Below are positions 6,681-14,897 of a stretch of DNA of 64,000 nucleotides, in pieces; the stretch's first letter is position 1; the number at the start of each line of letters is the position of its first letter. Origin of the DNA: Fredinandcohnia onubensis (lineage in GTDB: Bacteria; Bacillota; Bacilli; Bacillales; Bacillaceae_L); contig NZ_NSEB01000018.1 in NCBI RefSeq assembly GCF_002734215.1, positions 1 through 64,000 of the forward strand, read 5' to 3'. Below the pieces are notes generated by a model. It had not been told where the DNA came from. It saw only the letters and a list, made by a program, of their open reading frames with translations, and did no database searches. A program made the position numbers and the translations under genes.

Positions 6681-7787
6681 TTACTTTTTTACTTTTATTT
6701 TCTCAGGTATGGTTGTCCAGTACATTGGGTCTTCTAAGCCTAGTCGCCAAATCCCGATTCCCCGTAGGTTATATTTTTCTACAAGGTTTAGCTTATACCG
6801 CAGACTTTGGCTATTCTCAAACCATACCTGGTGGCTGTGTTGTTCTTTATCTACGTAACTGAAATGAGGTGTTTGTGAACGGGAGTCCCATATAACTTTA
6901 GCTTTATATTTCTTTTTCAGATCCATAATCTGTACATAGGAGCTATACACGGCTTTGTCTGCTGTTGTATCCCAGTCCCATCCATACCCTGCGATTCCAA
7001 GTAGAATTTTTGATGGTGGTACTCCCTGTTTTAAAGCATAACGAATTGTTGCTTCTGTCCAATCGACTGATGCTGTTGAACCGGGTGTTGTTCTTGGGTT
7101 GTGTTCATCGTATGTCATAATCATTAACCCATCAGAATATAGACCAAGTTTTTCATAATCAAACCAAGGTGACCAGGGATTAGCACGGGAATCACCTGTG
7201 TTTGCCGGGACTGAAACCGTAACTTCTTTTCCATCACGATGCAGAGCATCAGACAATTTTTTAATCAGCAGACTAAAGGAATCTCGGTCAGTCAAATTCA
7301 AATTTTCCATGTCGATATTAATACCGTCATATTTAAACTGAGTCATTTCATTGCGTAGGTTCTGAATAAAAACATTCCGGTTTTTATCGTTATTAAGTAC
7401 ATTACTCGCTACCTGCTTGCCCTTCTCCACGGTTTCATAGAAGAGATTATGTACAACCATATATACCTTCAGGTTCTTATCATGGGCACTCTGAATAACC
7501 TTTCTTTTATGATCTGATGTAACAGAATCTATAAGGTTGCCTGGACGTTTATCATCAAGCTTATACCAAAAAGGTGCAATGCTGCTTAAACTGGCGAATT
7601 GCGAGTCAACTGTAGGTTGAGACCCTGGATATGTTCCTTCCTGTTCTGTATAGAAACCTAAAACTTCACGAGGAGTTTTATCATTTTTGTGTTCTTCTTT
7701 TCTATGTACCTGACTACACGATGAAATTAGTATTAAGGCCATGCTTAAAGAAATGATGGTGATTGACCGATAATTATTCTTCGACAT
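6681..7787 (-). CDS. glycoside hydrolase family 18 lipoprotein
   Basis: The 368-aa product has a lipobox LISSC (Cys24) and then a GH18 TIM barrel. The catalytic DxxDxDxE-type motif is DGINIDMEN with Asp154, Asp159 and Glu161, the general acid. LMIMTYDEHN and ILLGIAGYGWDWDT, both typical GH18 strands, follow, and a GIGIWRLGLED strand lies near the C-terminus. It resembles the Bacillus YvbX/YdhD/YaaH group of cell-wall or spore cortex hydrolases but has no LysM repeats. It should be anchored outside the membrane and act on N-acetylglucosamine-containing polymers. It is a single leftward gene. Confidence 0.88.
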   Translation of the reverse strand: MSKNNYRSITIISLSMALILISSCSQVHRKEEHKNDKTPREVLGFYTEQEGTYPGSQPTVDSQFASLSSIAPFWYKLDDKRPGNLIDSVTSDHKRKVIQSAHDKNLKVYMVVHNLFYETVEKGKQVASNVLNNDKNRNVFIQNLRNEMTQFKYDGINIDMENLNLTDRDSFSLLIKKLSDALHRDGKEVTVSVPANTGDSRANPWSPWFDYEKLGLYSDGLMIMTYDEHNPRTTPGSTASVDWTEATIRYALKQGVPPSKILLGIAGYGWDWDTTADKAVYSSYVQIMDLKKKYKAKVIWDSRSQTPHFSYVDKEQHSHQVWFENSQSLRYKLNLVEKYNLRGIGIWRLGLEDPMYWTTIPEKIKVKK

Positions 7788-8004
7788 AATACACCTTCTT
7801 CTAATTTGTATATTACTTAAGTTGATAAGAAAAGTTGAATCTTATTCACGGATTGACTTTCCACCTTTAAGGATTTAGGGAAAAAGAAACATCACAAATT
7901 TATTTAAGTAGTTCGGTTTTGAAGTACAAAAAGCTTTTAGAACAAGCGAGATGGGTTCTCTTTGGTATTGTCTATTTTCGAGGTTAGAGAAGTTTATTTT
8001 CATG

Positions 8005-8100
8005 GTAGTTGAACAACTCCATGGCTAATAAAACGTTCATAATTTCCTTTGGTTTAGAGAAACTGTTCTCATTAAAAATAGTTACCCAATCCATTCATAT
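8005..8100. repeat. paralogous upstream block, copy 1
   Basis: About 90 bp starting TTGAACAACTCCATGG are similar to 10258-10350, including GTTCATAATT, TTTGGTTTAGA and AAAAATAGTT, and run up to the start region of the small gene at 8200. The rest of 7788-8199 shows no convincing gene. Confidence 0.65.
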
Positions 8101-8199
8101 AAAATTTAGGTGGGCTACTGGGCATTCATCCAATCCAGTTTTGATCCTAAGCATAAACTGGTTATTAGTCTAATTTCAATAAGGAGTGAACTTCGAAAT

Positions 8200-8442
8200 A
8201 TGGAAAATATACGACAAATGCCACTCTATGCACAGAGTCCCTGGGGTCTTCAAAATTGTATTTATCGGTTCACGTATCTATGGCTTAGAAACGGAGACAA
8301 TTTCTGGTTTTTTTTGACGACAATCGGGAATCAAAGAGTTTATGGCTATAGGTTTTTCGGAGGAAGATGGAATCAATATTCGGTTGCTTTAAGAGATATT
8401 GTTAACTTCCATTGTTCTCCTCCAACTCCAACTCTATATTAA
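8200..8442 (+). CDS. small Bacillus protein with YRFTYLWLRNG motif
   Basis: The 80-aa product has the segment CIYRFTYLWLRNGDNFWFFL near residues 20-39 and GYRFFGGRWNQYSVALRDI near 50-68. Short aromatic-rich proteins of this type recur in Bacillus, but their function is not known to me. The start ATG at 8200 follows AAGGAGTGA with a rather long spacing of about 13; an upstream in-frame start at 8110 lacks a binding site. It shares an upstream block with the dead yjcZ paralogue at 10394, a spore-type gene, so the two may share regulation. A terminator follows at 8472. Confidence 0.65.
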   Translation: MENIRQMPLYAQSPWGLQNCIYRFTYLWLRNGDNFWFFLTTIGNQRVYGYRFFGGRWNQYSVALRDIVNFHCSPPTPTLY

Positions 8443-8471
8443 AACACTGCGTGTGCCCTTTCATCATGTAT

Positions 8472-8505
8472 AGAACGTTAGTCATTTCGGTTAGCGTTCT
8501 TTTTT
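8472..8505 (+). terminator. intrinsic terminator
   Basis: AGAACG (8472-8477) pairs with CGTTCT (8495-8500) and five T follow, downstream of the 8200-8442 gene. Confidence 0.75.
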
Positions 8506-8641
8506 CTGTAATTAGACTAATTTCCAAAACGAACATAACGATTTCTTGTTCCACTATCCTGCTCCGTTCGTATTATAAGGTTAGCCAGAATGCTAAATAT
8601 TTCTGGTTGACCATTTTTTATATGGTTTTATTATATCAGTA

Positions 8642-8826
8642 GCCAGGGTAGAACGTAACTGCTCGTGGGACTTCGATCCCGTCAACTAAACAGTTCGCCC
8701 CCTACTTGTAGAAACATGATTGAGGCTGGTTGGGACATAGATCTCGTATAACAAGCGAAGCTGTGACACTGCATGGAGGAATTAGGGGTTACTGGCAATT
8801 ACTAGTTTAGGAGGAGGAGATTTAGA
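8642..8826 (+). ncRNA. candidate IS110 left-end bridge (seek) RNA region
   Basis: IS110-family elements encode a structured guide RNA in the non-coding end next to the transposase. Here 185 bases without coding potential precede the transposase start. They contain local inverted repeats such as GGGACTTCGATCCC near 8669 and a GGTTGGGACATAGATCTCG segment. The assignment is by position and family knowledge, not by a verified structure. Confidence 0.35.
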
Positions 8827-10063
8827 ATGAATCCAGTCGTTGGTCTGGATATTTCAAAAGGGGAAAGTCAGGTTCAAGCATTTTTAGATAAAGGCAAACC
8901 CTACCGTATGAGTTTTAAAGTTTCTCATACTTTGGAGGGGCTTAGTTCACTTGTTTCATTTCTTGAGGATGTGAAAAGAGATTCCGGCAAGAAGCCATCA
9001 ATAGTTCTAGAAGCTACTGGGCATTATCAAACTCCAGTTGTTCAATACTTGGAAGAACGAGGTTATTTATTAATTATCATTAATCCTTTGATTTCATACA
9101 AGGCTCGAACATCGAGTTTAAGAAAAGTAAGACAGATGTAATTGATGCATATCTTCTATGTGAGTTGTTTTATAAAGAGGAATTAGAGCCTTATAAAAAG
9201 CGTGGAGTCCAGTTATTAAACCTTCGTAATCTTACAAGACACATGAGAATATAACTGGAGTTATGATTCAAACAAAACTCCAATTTCAGGCTGTCCTCGA
9301 ACAAGTATTTCCTGAATATAAAGGTGTCTTTGGAGATTTGTATTCGGTGGTGTCACTATTAACTCATACAGAGTTCCCCTCTTCCGAGGATATTTTGAAA
9401 GCAAGTGAAGAAGTAATTACAGACAAGATATTTGGAGTATGTAAGAGTCGATCAATCAGGTGGGCAAAAGAAAAAGCTATAAAGCTTAAAGCTGCAGCCA
9501 CACGTAATCCTTTTGAAAAGACTGTCTATCAAAGTCATATTTTAAGCCTTAATATGTATATTAATATGATTCTTCAATACAAAGAGCACCTATCAAAGTT
9601 AGAGTCAGAAATAGATGCCCTCGCTAAAGAGAGATTGAAGAATATAATATTATCAAATCTATCCCTGGTATAGGAGAAAAAATCGCGGCAACGATTATCT
9701 CTGAGATTGGAGAAATAGATTGATTTAATGACCCCAAAAAGCTTGTAGCTTTCCGCCGGCGTAGATCCCAGTGTCTTTGAATCTGGTAAGTTTTCTGCCA
9801 CTAAAAATCGAATCTCTAAAAGAGGCTCTAGTAGACTTAGACACGCCCTGTATATGGCCGTTCGTTGTGCTATTCGTGATTGTCGTAAAAAGAAAACAAA
9901 CGATGAAATCATACCTCGAAACAAAAGAATGCGAGAGTTTTACGACAAGAAACGGGATGAAGGAAAACCGTTTAAAGTAGCAGTAATTGCTTGTGTGAAT
10001 AAACTCTTACATTGGATATTTGCCCTTTTAAAGAACAAGATAACTTTCCAAGATATAGCTTAG
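8827..10063 (+). pseudogene. IS110-family transposase, multiply disrupted
   Basis: The N-terminal part (MNPVVGLDISKGESQVQAFL) carries the DEDD RuvC-like motif and an EATGHYQTPVVQYLEE segment. The C-terminal part carries the Transposase_20 region (IPGIGEKIAATIISEIGEID, DPKKLVAF, SATKNRISKRGSSRLRHAL, KPFKVAVIACVNKLLHWIF). The frame is broken at about 9110-9140, 9250, 9660, by an in-frame TGA near 9720 and by an extra base near 9756. GGAGGAGGAG stands before the ATG at 8827. The element cannot make a working transposase. Confidence 0.9.
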
Positions 10064-10192
10064 AAACTATATCTAACTAAATAACACAAAACCTTTCAAA
10101 ATTAGGTTAAAGGAAGGTTATTTGGCATGCTTATTTTTAGTATAGCATGATGTATTTTAAGTTTTTATTGAAAAATATTGACAATCTATTAG

Positions 10193-10256
10193 CTGGTTTA
10201 GTTCAATTACTCAACAAAAAAGGTGCGTAATCCTTCTTGGATCAACGCACCCGTTA
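10193..10256 (-). terminator. dispersed terminator repeat, copy H
   Basis: TTTAGTTCAATTACTCAAC, A-run, then the best type-I hairpin of the family: GTGCGTAATCC / GGATCAACGCAC at 10223-10250, tail CCGTTATTTG. The paralogous block at 10258 starts right at this tail. Confidence 0.8.
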
Positions 10257-10257
10257 T

Positions 10258-10350
10258 TTGTACAACTCCACGACTTATAAAGTGTTCATAATTCCATTTG
10301 GTTTAGATGTACAGTCCTAAATAAAAATAGTTGCACAGTCCATACATATA
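10258..10350. repeat. paralogous upstream block, copy 2
   Basis: Similar to 8005-8100. It precedes the broken yjcZ paralogue at 10394 and begins at the tail of a dispersed repeat. Confidence 0.65.
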
Positions 10351-10393
10351 CGCTTCTTCATTCTTAAGCACCCAATAAGAGGAGGTGTAAGCA

Positions 10394-10493
10394 ATTAGTG
10401 GAGGTGGATATGGTATGAATTTCGCCCTAATCTTTGTTTTATTCATTCTGTTAATTATTTGTTGGGGTATCCTTCGTTCATCATGGGTACTAA
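10394..10493 (+). pseudogene. YjcZ-family spore protein gene, start codon and frame lost
   Basis: GAGGAGGTG is followed after a 5-base gap by ATT AGT GGA GGT GGA TAT, where ATG would be expected, so the start codon has become ATT (10394). The frame continues as SGGGYGMNFALIFVLFILLI. Without one extra T in the run at 10458-10460 it would read IIVGVSFVHHGY and stop at TAA 10491, the classic YjcZ length. With the extra T a 33-aa frame from ATG 10415 runs into the terminator hairpin. An intact family member lies at 49814-49951. Confidence 0.75.
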
Positions 10494-10504
10494 TTAAATT
10501 AGGT

Positions 10505-10552
10505 ATTCCTAGTTGAGGCTAACTACCTTAGTGGTAAGGCTCAACTAGGAAT
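10505..10552 (+). terminator. strong hairpin
   Basis: ATTCCTAGTTGAG (10505-10517) and CTCAACTAGGAAT (10540-10552) are perfect 13-bp arms. There is no long T-run. It follows the ancestral stop of the yjcZ relic at 10493. Confidence 0.65.
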
Positions 10553-10693
10553 ATAATCTATAAATATGTGTGTAAACTATTAATTCCCCAATAAAATCCT
10601 CGCTGAATTAACTTTTACCACCAATGCTTTTAATTGATTCCAACCTATCCTTTTGGTTTGCAGTAAGATTGTGATGAATTATACTTATACTTA

Positions 10694-10909
10694 TTAATAA
10701 TGGTGGTGATACTGGTAAGGGTAGTGATGATGGTGGTGCGGATAATGGTGCGGATAGTGATGTGGATAGTGGTGCGGATAATGGTGCGGATAGTGGTGCG
10801 GATAGCCGAATCCAAACCCTGGACCTCCAAACCCTATTCCTGGTGAAAAACCAAAACCTGAACCTGGTCCACCTAAACCAATACCTGGGTAATTTCTATT
10901 ATTATACAT
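10694..10909 (-). CDS. Gly/Phe and His/Tyr/Pro repeat protein, spore-coat-like
   Basis: The 71-aa product has an N-terminal part rich in Gly, Pro and Phe (GIGLGGPGSGFGFSPGIG, residues 10-40) and a C-terminal part of six YPHH repeats ending in HHHHHYPYQYHHHY. The repeats are encoded by a 12-bp minisatellite (10720-10804), so length can change by slippage. Such composition is common in spore-coat-type and metal-binding small proteins of Bacillus; the role is inferred only. The start at 10909 is chosen because AGGAGG lies about 12 bases upstream; in-frame ATGs at 10930 and 10921 overlap or precede that site. Confidence 0.65.
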   Translation of the reverse strand: MYNNRNYPGIGLGGPGSGFGFSPGIGFGGPGFGFGYPHHYPHHYPHHYPHHYPHHYPHHHHHYPYQYHHHY

Positions 10910-11117
10910 AAAAACATTCATCCTCCTCATTTCATTTTACAATACAGCATATGCATTTTTGGGTAAATGTTCTTGGGTATTTGTCTTGATGTCTAGATTT
11001 TAAATGACATATGCTGAATCCATAAGATAAAATGGAGCTTTCTAACGCAACTCTTGGTCTATGTTAGAATTAAATCAATTTAACACTCTGGTGGATTATA
11101 CAGCCATATTCTTATTT

Positions 11118-11192
11118 AACAAAACTGCCCTGTTCGTACAATTACTTCTACAAAAAAGAATGCTCCTTTCTTAAAGGAAAACACCCTTTAAT
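11118..11192 (-). terminator. dispersed terminator repeat, copy I (variant stem)
   Basis: Head AAAACTGCCCTGTTCGTACA, CTTCTACAAAAAAG, then a different stem-loop: TCCTTT pairs with AAAGGA around 11164-11178. The tail of the consensus is lost. Confidence 0.55.
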
Positions 11193-11207
11193 GAAATAAT
11201 TGAACGT

Positions 11208-11327
11208 CTAAAACACCCTAATTTTGTTCAACTTTTCCTCATAGTTAGAACTAATAACATTTACTTTCTCTATGGTTTCTTCAATTTTTAGTAACTTTGC
11301 TACAGGTGTAGTTAATGCTCCATAATC
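11208..11327 (-). pseudogene. 3'-end fragment of an unidentified gene
   Basis: An open frame without a start reads DYGALTTPVAKLLKIEETIE and continues to TAG at 11208. Codon use and composition are protein-like, while a TAA lies just upstream. It looks like the tail of a lost gene. The family is not recognised. Confidence 0.35.
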
Positions 11328-11361
11328 TTACTGAGGGGCTCTATTTTTTTCAAACCTGATA

Positions 11362-11385
11362 TTTAACGATCTACAGGAATGCTAA
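11362..11385. repeat. 22-bp dispersed sequence, copy 2
   Basis: Same sequence as 8-29 (TTAACGATCTACAGGAATGC). The gap 10931-11440 contains this, the repeat at 11118 and the gene fragment at 11208. Confidence 0.6.
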
Positions 11386-11440
11386 GCTGCTCTTTTAATA
11401 CACTAAAAACGCATTAATCCTGCATACATAGTATAATGCA

Positions 11441-11908
11441 CTAGTCTTTTGAAGGGAAATATTCCATAGGCTCCGCACTTGAAACATAACCGTTTTTCTT
11501 ATAATAATGAATAGAGTCTTCACTTGGCCAAACAATCACAAATTCAAACTTATTTTCTTTAATCCACTGATTGATCATACGAAGCATGTCACTTCCAATG
11601 CCTTTATTTCGATATTCTGGAACTGTGTATACATTTGTCATATAGGCAAATGGGTATGTTTTTCTACCAGGACGGGGTACTTTTTGAATCAATTCTATGT
11701 ATATATGTGATACAATTCTTTCATTAATCTCTGTAACCCATATAAACCACTGATCACTATTAATTGCTTTCTCTAAAAAAGAATGGCATTCCTGTTCAAA
11801 ATCCTCGAATGATGAATGTTTTTTCCTTTCATCATATTCAACTGTAAAATCCCATCTCATATTGATTAATTGATTAATATCCTTTAGTTCAGCAAGTCTA
11901 ATATTCAA
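11441..11908 (-). CDS. GNAT family N-acetyltransferase
   Basis: The 155-aa product has the GNAT fold. The acetyl-CoA binding motif A is NVYTVPEYRNKGIGSDMLRM near residues 91-110 (R-N-K-G-I-G loop) and motif B is KKNGYVSSAEPMEYF near the C-terminus. The substrate is unknown. The start is TTG at 11908 because GGAGGGAG lies 11 bases upstream; a longer frame from 11926 would overlap that site. It is 40 bases upstream of the lipoprotein gene at 11949 and may be co-transcribed with it only if the order were reversed; as placed it lies downstream of it. Confidence 0.82.
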   Translation of the reverse strand: MNIRLAELKDINQLINMRWDFTVEYDERKKHSSFEDFEQECHSFLEKAINSDQWFIWVTEINERIVSHIYIELIQKVPRPGRKTYPFAYMTNVYTVPEYRNKGIGSDMLRMINQWIKENKFEFVIVWPSEDSIHYYKKNGYVSSAEPMEYFPSKD

Positions 11909-11948
11909 CTTTTCTTCTCCCTCCAACCATGATTCCTTCTTACATTAC

Positions 11949-12362
11949 CTATTTTTGGTCAGATAATTTTTCGCCAGTAAGAGCTTCAAATAGTTCTGCA
12001 GACGTATTCTTGTCTAATTGAACATACTTATTTCCAGCGACTATTATGAGTTCTACCTTGTCTTTATTTGGACTTATCCAAAGTTCATACAACACGGCTT
12101 TTGCTTCATTTTTAAATTGAAATGCAAATCTGTAATCAGCAGGACGTATCATTTGCACCTTTGCTGTTTCCCAATCAATATTATCGATTATCTTCCTGAC
12201 CTTTTGAACTTGTTCATTATTCGTAATTATTTTGAAGTCTTCATAATTATTTTCATCACCAGTACGTTTCTGAACATCAATGTTTTGTTCTTGGTTTAAA
12301 CAACCTGCTATAAACATTGAAATTACTCCTATAAAGGCTATTACATACAGCATTTTCTTCAA
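11949..12362 (-). CDS. YhfM-like lipoprotein
   Basis: The 137-aa product starts MKKMLYVIAFIGVISMFIAG and has lipobox IAGC (Cys21). The mature part (QVQKVRKIIDNIDWETAKV, then RPADYRFAFQF, residues 50-85) resembles the short Bacillus YhfM-like lipoproteins of unknown function. The C-terminal VQLDKNTSAELFEALTG fits the same group. It should be tethered outside the membrane. AAAAAGGGGAAAATGCC precedes the ATG. The GNAT gene at 11441-11908 follows after 40 bases in the same direction, so the two may form a transcript. Confidence 0.75.
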   Translation of the reverse strand: MKKMLYVIAFIGVISMFIAGCLNQEQNIDVQKRTGDENNYEDFKIITNNEQVQKVRKIIDNIDWETAKVQMIRPADYRFAFQFKNEAKAVLYELWISPNKDKVELIIVAGNKYVQLDKNTSAELFEALTGEKLSDQK

Positions 12363-12524
12363 GGCATTTTCCCCTTTTTATTTTAAGACGAGAAGTTCTG
12401 GGAAAAGTTTCAATTTTCCTCTCTATATCTATAAACCACAAACTATACGAAAAGTGACTTGAAGATAAGAAGAACTTTATTTTTGTATCTATTAAATTTA
12501 CAATCTCTCTTTGTTGAAAAACAC

Positions 12525-13064
12525 CTAATTTTTATTCCCCTGCTCTTTTAAAATACCTAAATATTCTTTCCACGGACCTACGTCTGCCCTTTATCTCTCA
12601 GCCATTACCCTTACAATTTGGGCAATGTGTGTAAGATCGTGAACAACCCAAGTTGAAAGTAGCTCTCTTATCTTAACTTTACCCAAAGCAGGGTGTGATC
12701 CCTTCAACTCAAGATGAAGATCAGGTTTAATATGAGACTTAAGTTTTGTTATGTTTTGGATTCTTATTGCTTTAAATTCTTGTAACTTTTGGTCAATTGA
12801 CAGTTGAGGTTTATCTTTTAAGTGTGAATATCGATCAAATGAAGGAAATGGTTGATTGCAACCTTCCTGAAGGATAAATTCTAATCTTGGTATCCAATTA
12901 TTTTTCTCACACTCAATGAGGTGCTCTATCACTTCAACGGCATTCCAAGTACCTTTACCTTCATTACAATGTAACCATCCTTCCGATAAACCCGATAAAA
13001 AATACTCCAGCGTTTGTGGAGTACGTTCAAGCACCTCTATAGCTTCTTTCATGTTAAAATGCAT
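12525..13064 (-). pseudogene. DinB-family protein, premature stop near the C-terminus
   Basis: The frame from ATG 13064 (AAGGAGGAG six bases upstream) gives a 157-aa DinB/YfiT-like four-helix protein with the metal-ligand pattern WNAVEVIEHL (His near 48) and WVVHDLTHIAQI (two His near 141-145). TAA at 12591-12593 ends it, but the same frame continues for 21 codons (RADVGPWKEYLGILKEQGNK) to TAG 12525. That extension is what DinB proteins usually end with (GPWxEYL), so the TAA is a recent nonsense change. All metal ligands precede the stop, so a shortened protein may still fold. Confidence 0.8.
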
Positions 13065-13144
13065 ACAACTCCTCCTTCTCATCATTATGCTTTCTCCATT
13101 TACTATGATTATATCTCTTCAAACTAGCTTATTAGTACAAATAA

Positions 13145-13174
13145 AATGCTTTACCCCTATTGAAGTAAAGCATT
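13145..13174 (-). terminator. intrinsic terminator
   Basis: AATGCTTTAC (13145-13154) and GTAAAGCATT (13165-13174) form a perfect 10-bp stem; leftward it is followed by TTATTTG. It would end transcripts from the HAD gene at 13372. Confidence 0.7.
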
Positions 13175-13195
13175 GGTTACTTTAAATACATTTTT

Positions 13196-13226
13196 CTATA
13201 GCGCAGTATCATTGTACTGCGCAGTA
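13196..13226. repeat. TACTRCGYAGTA dyad element, copy 3
   Basis: GCGCAGTATCATTGTACTGC followed by GCAGTAAAG contains the perfect palindrome TACTGCGCAGTA, and GCGCAGTA also pairs with TACTGCGC across a 6-base loop. Confidence 0.6.
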
Positions 13227-13371
13227 AAGATCCTTTTATAAATGACAGTTCTTGTAAAACTAATACTTCCGTTTTGTTTAAAAACCCGCTCAGTGCTAAT
13301 AAGAATTTTTCATTGAAACTTAAATAGGAACCAGGATGACAATCGCTGATTCCTACCATAACGATCTAAGC

Positions 13372-14073
13372 CTATTTCACAAATAACTCTAATAACTCCT
13401 TGGCACTATGTACTTCTTTATCTGGTTTATAGGTAGCATTAGTCGGTAAATCTTTCTTACGATGATTCATCCAGATCGCTTGCCAGCCTGCTTGTTTTGC
13501 TCCGATAATATCTTTTTCGAAATTATCTCCGATATACACGGTTTTGGTTTGGTCAAGATCCAGTTTCTGTTCAATAAAATCAAATACTTCTCTTTTCGGT
13601 TTTGCATGACCAATCGTACCAGAAATAAATGTCATCTCCGCCGGAATCCACCGACTAAGGTTGAGTTGTTTGATTTTCATCGCTTGATGTTTTTCTTCAC
13701 CATTTGTAAGAATCCCAAGCTGTTTCCCTTCCTTGTAAAGTACATTTAGTAGTTCTTCGACTTCCGGAAACAAGGTAATGTTTTTTTGTTCGTGCACATA
13801 CGTTTCATGAAAAATAGTCGCTTTTTCCGTATCTATAGGGATGTTAAAATCTTTACAGGCAGCTATGATTCGTCCGGTTTGCCATTCAAATTGAGATATT
13901 TCACCTGCTTCACTTTGATCAAATAAAATCTCGCTATACTTACGACTCGCTTTATATAATTGGTCGATCTCTTCGTCAGAAAATGGCTCTTGAAAAAGCT
14001 TCCTCACCGTTTTATGAAAAGATTGTGCTTGATCATATAGTGTATCATCGACATCAAAAATGATCGTATCCAT
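13372..14073 (-). CDS. HAD-superfamily hydrolase (YjjG/YfnB-like)
   Basis: The 233-aa product carries the four HAD motifs: IIFDVDDTLYD at the N-terminus (nucleophile Asp8 in DVDDT, counted from Met at 14073), GILTNGEEKHQ near 115, the Lys in GHAKPKREVF near 152 and VYIGDNFEKDIIGA near 175. The helical C1 cap and the DVDDT variant of motif I match the YjjG/YfnB group, which contains pyrimidine-nucleotide 5'-nucleotidases; that is only a family-level suggestion. ATG at 14073 is preferred over ATG 14079 because AAGGAGG then lies 9 bases upstream. Confidence 0.87.
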   Translation of the reverse strand: MDTIIFDVDDTLYDQAQSFHKTVRKLFQEPFSDEEIDQLYKASRKYSEILFDQSEAGEISQFEWQTGRIIAACKDFNIPIDTEKATIFHETYVHEQKNITLFPEVEELLNVLYKEGKQLGILTNGEEKHQAMKIKQLNLSRWIPAEMTFISGTIGHAKPKREVFDFIEQKLDLDQTKTVYIGDNFEKDIIGAKQAGWQAIWMNHRKKDLPTNATYKPDKEVHSAKELLELFVK

Positions 14074-14174
14074 TCTCATTGCCCTCCTTATATTATGATG
14101 ATATCACTTACTTCTCATCTAGAGAAAACAGAGAGCCAACTAACTACCCTCTTCATCTAATCAAATAAATAAGC

Positions 14175-14211
14175 AACAGCACCTACCCTAACGAGTAGGA
14201 AAGGTGCTGTT
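14175..14211 (-). terminator. intrinsic terminator
   Basis: AACAGCACCT (14175-14184) pairs with AGGTGCTGTT (14202-14211). Leftward the stem is followed by GCTTATTTATTTG. It lies downstream of the acetyltransferase gene at 14301. Confidence 0.7.
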
Positions 14212-14300
14212 ACTAGTTATTTAAAAAAACTCATTACTTATGGTACTATTCCTTACTATTAATACTAAACTATATCCAAAATTTCAAGAATTACATAGAA

Positions 14301-14879
14301 TTATTCCTGACTGGCTTCAATTTCCTTTAACCTTTTCGCAGGCACCCCTCCTACGATAACATTAGGAGGGACATCTTTTACCACAACTGCACCAGCCGCA
14401 ATAATAGCTCCATCACCAATGGTTACACCGGGAACGACTGTGGCATTTGCACCAATCCAGACATCATTACCAATCGTAATGGGTGCAGGATGCATTGTGC
14501 CACGCTTTTTAGGATCAATGTCGTGATTAAGAGTAGCCAAAACTACATTGTGTCCAATGAGAACACCATCGCCAATTGTAATTCCACCTTGATCCTGAAA
14601 GCGGCAACCTGAGTTGATAAAGACATTCTTGCCCACATTAATGTTTTTTCCACAATCCGTATAAAAAGGAGGGAACATGGCAAATGTTTTATCTACCGGT
14701 TTGCCAATCAACCGGGAAAACAGTTCCTGAACTTCTTGGGGAGTATGATAATGTCCGTTCAACTCAGCGGTTAACTTCAATGCTTCTTGCGAGACTTTGT
14801 GCATCACCTGATGCATCTCCGAACCTCCCTCAACTGCTTCACCTTGGTTCAAGTGCGCTAAAAAGTCATGAATATCCAT
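14301..14879 (-). CDS. sugar O-acetyltransferase (LbH hexapeptide family)
   Basis: The 192-aa product has a short helical N-terminal Mac domain (residues 1-60) and then the left-handed beta-helix of hexapeptide repeats ([60 protein letters not shown]). The catalytic His is in LNHDIDP. The layout matches maltose O-acetyltransferase Maa and galactoside acetyltransferase LacA. The C-terminal [14 protein letters not shown] is also standard. ATG at 14879 has AGGAGG six bases upstream; the ATG at 14897 overlaps that site. Confidence 0.9.
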   Translation of the reverse strand: MDIHDFLAHLNQGEAVEGGSEMHQVMHKVSQEALKLTAELNGHYHTPQEVQELFSRLIGKPVDKTFAMFPPFYTDCGKNINVGKNVFINSGCRFQDQGGITIGDGVLIGHNVVLATLNHDIDPKKRGTMHPAPITIGNDVWIGANATVVPGVTIGDGAIIAAGAVVVKDVPPNVIVGGVPAKRLKEIEASQE

Positions 14880-14897
14880 TAAAATCCTCCTAGTCAA

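Larger units (their letters stand above)
8640..10063 (+). mobile_element. IS110-family element, inactive
   Basis: The element consists of a non-coding left part of about 185 bp and a decayed transposase gene. No terminal inverted repeats are expected for IS110. The ends are not certain; the left end is placed near the change of sequence character at about 8640 and the right end after the transposase stop. Confidence 0.65.

Noticed and set aside
8412-8642. 76-aa plus-strand frame
   Set aside because: Runs through a terminator hairpin and a partial repeat; no start signal.
9574-9924. 116-aa minus-strand frame
   Set aside because: Antisense of the IS110 transposase relic.
10645-10830. 61-aa Thr/Ile-rich minus-strand frame
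   Set aside because: Alternative reading of the YPHH minisatellite; composition is an artefact of the repeat.
13177-13359. 60-aa minus-strand frame
   Set aside because: No binding site; its end is made of the TACTGCGCAGTA dyad. It may be a remnant, but nothing identifies it.
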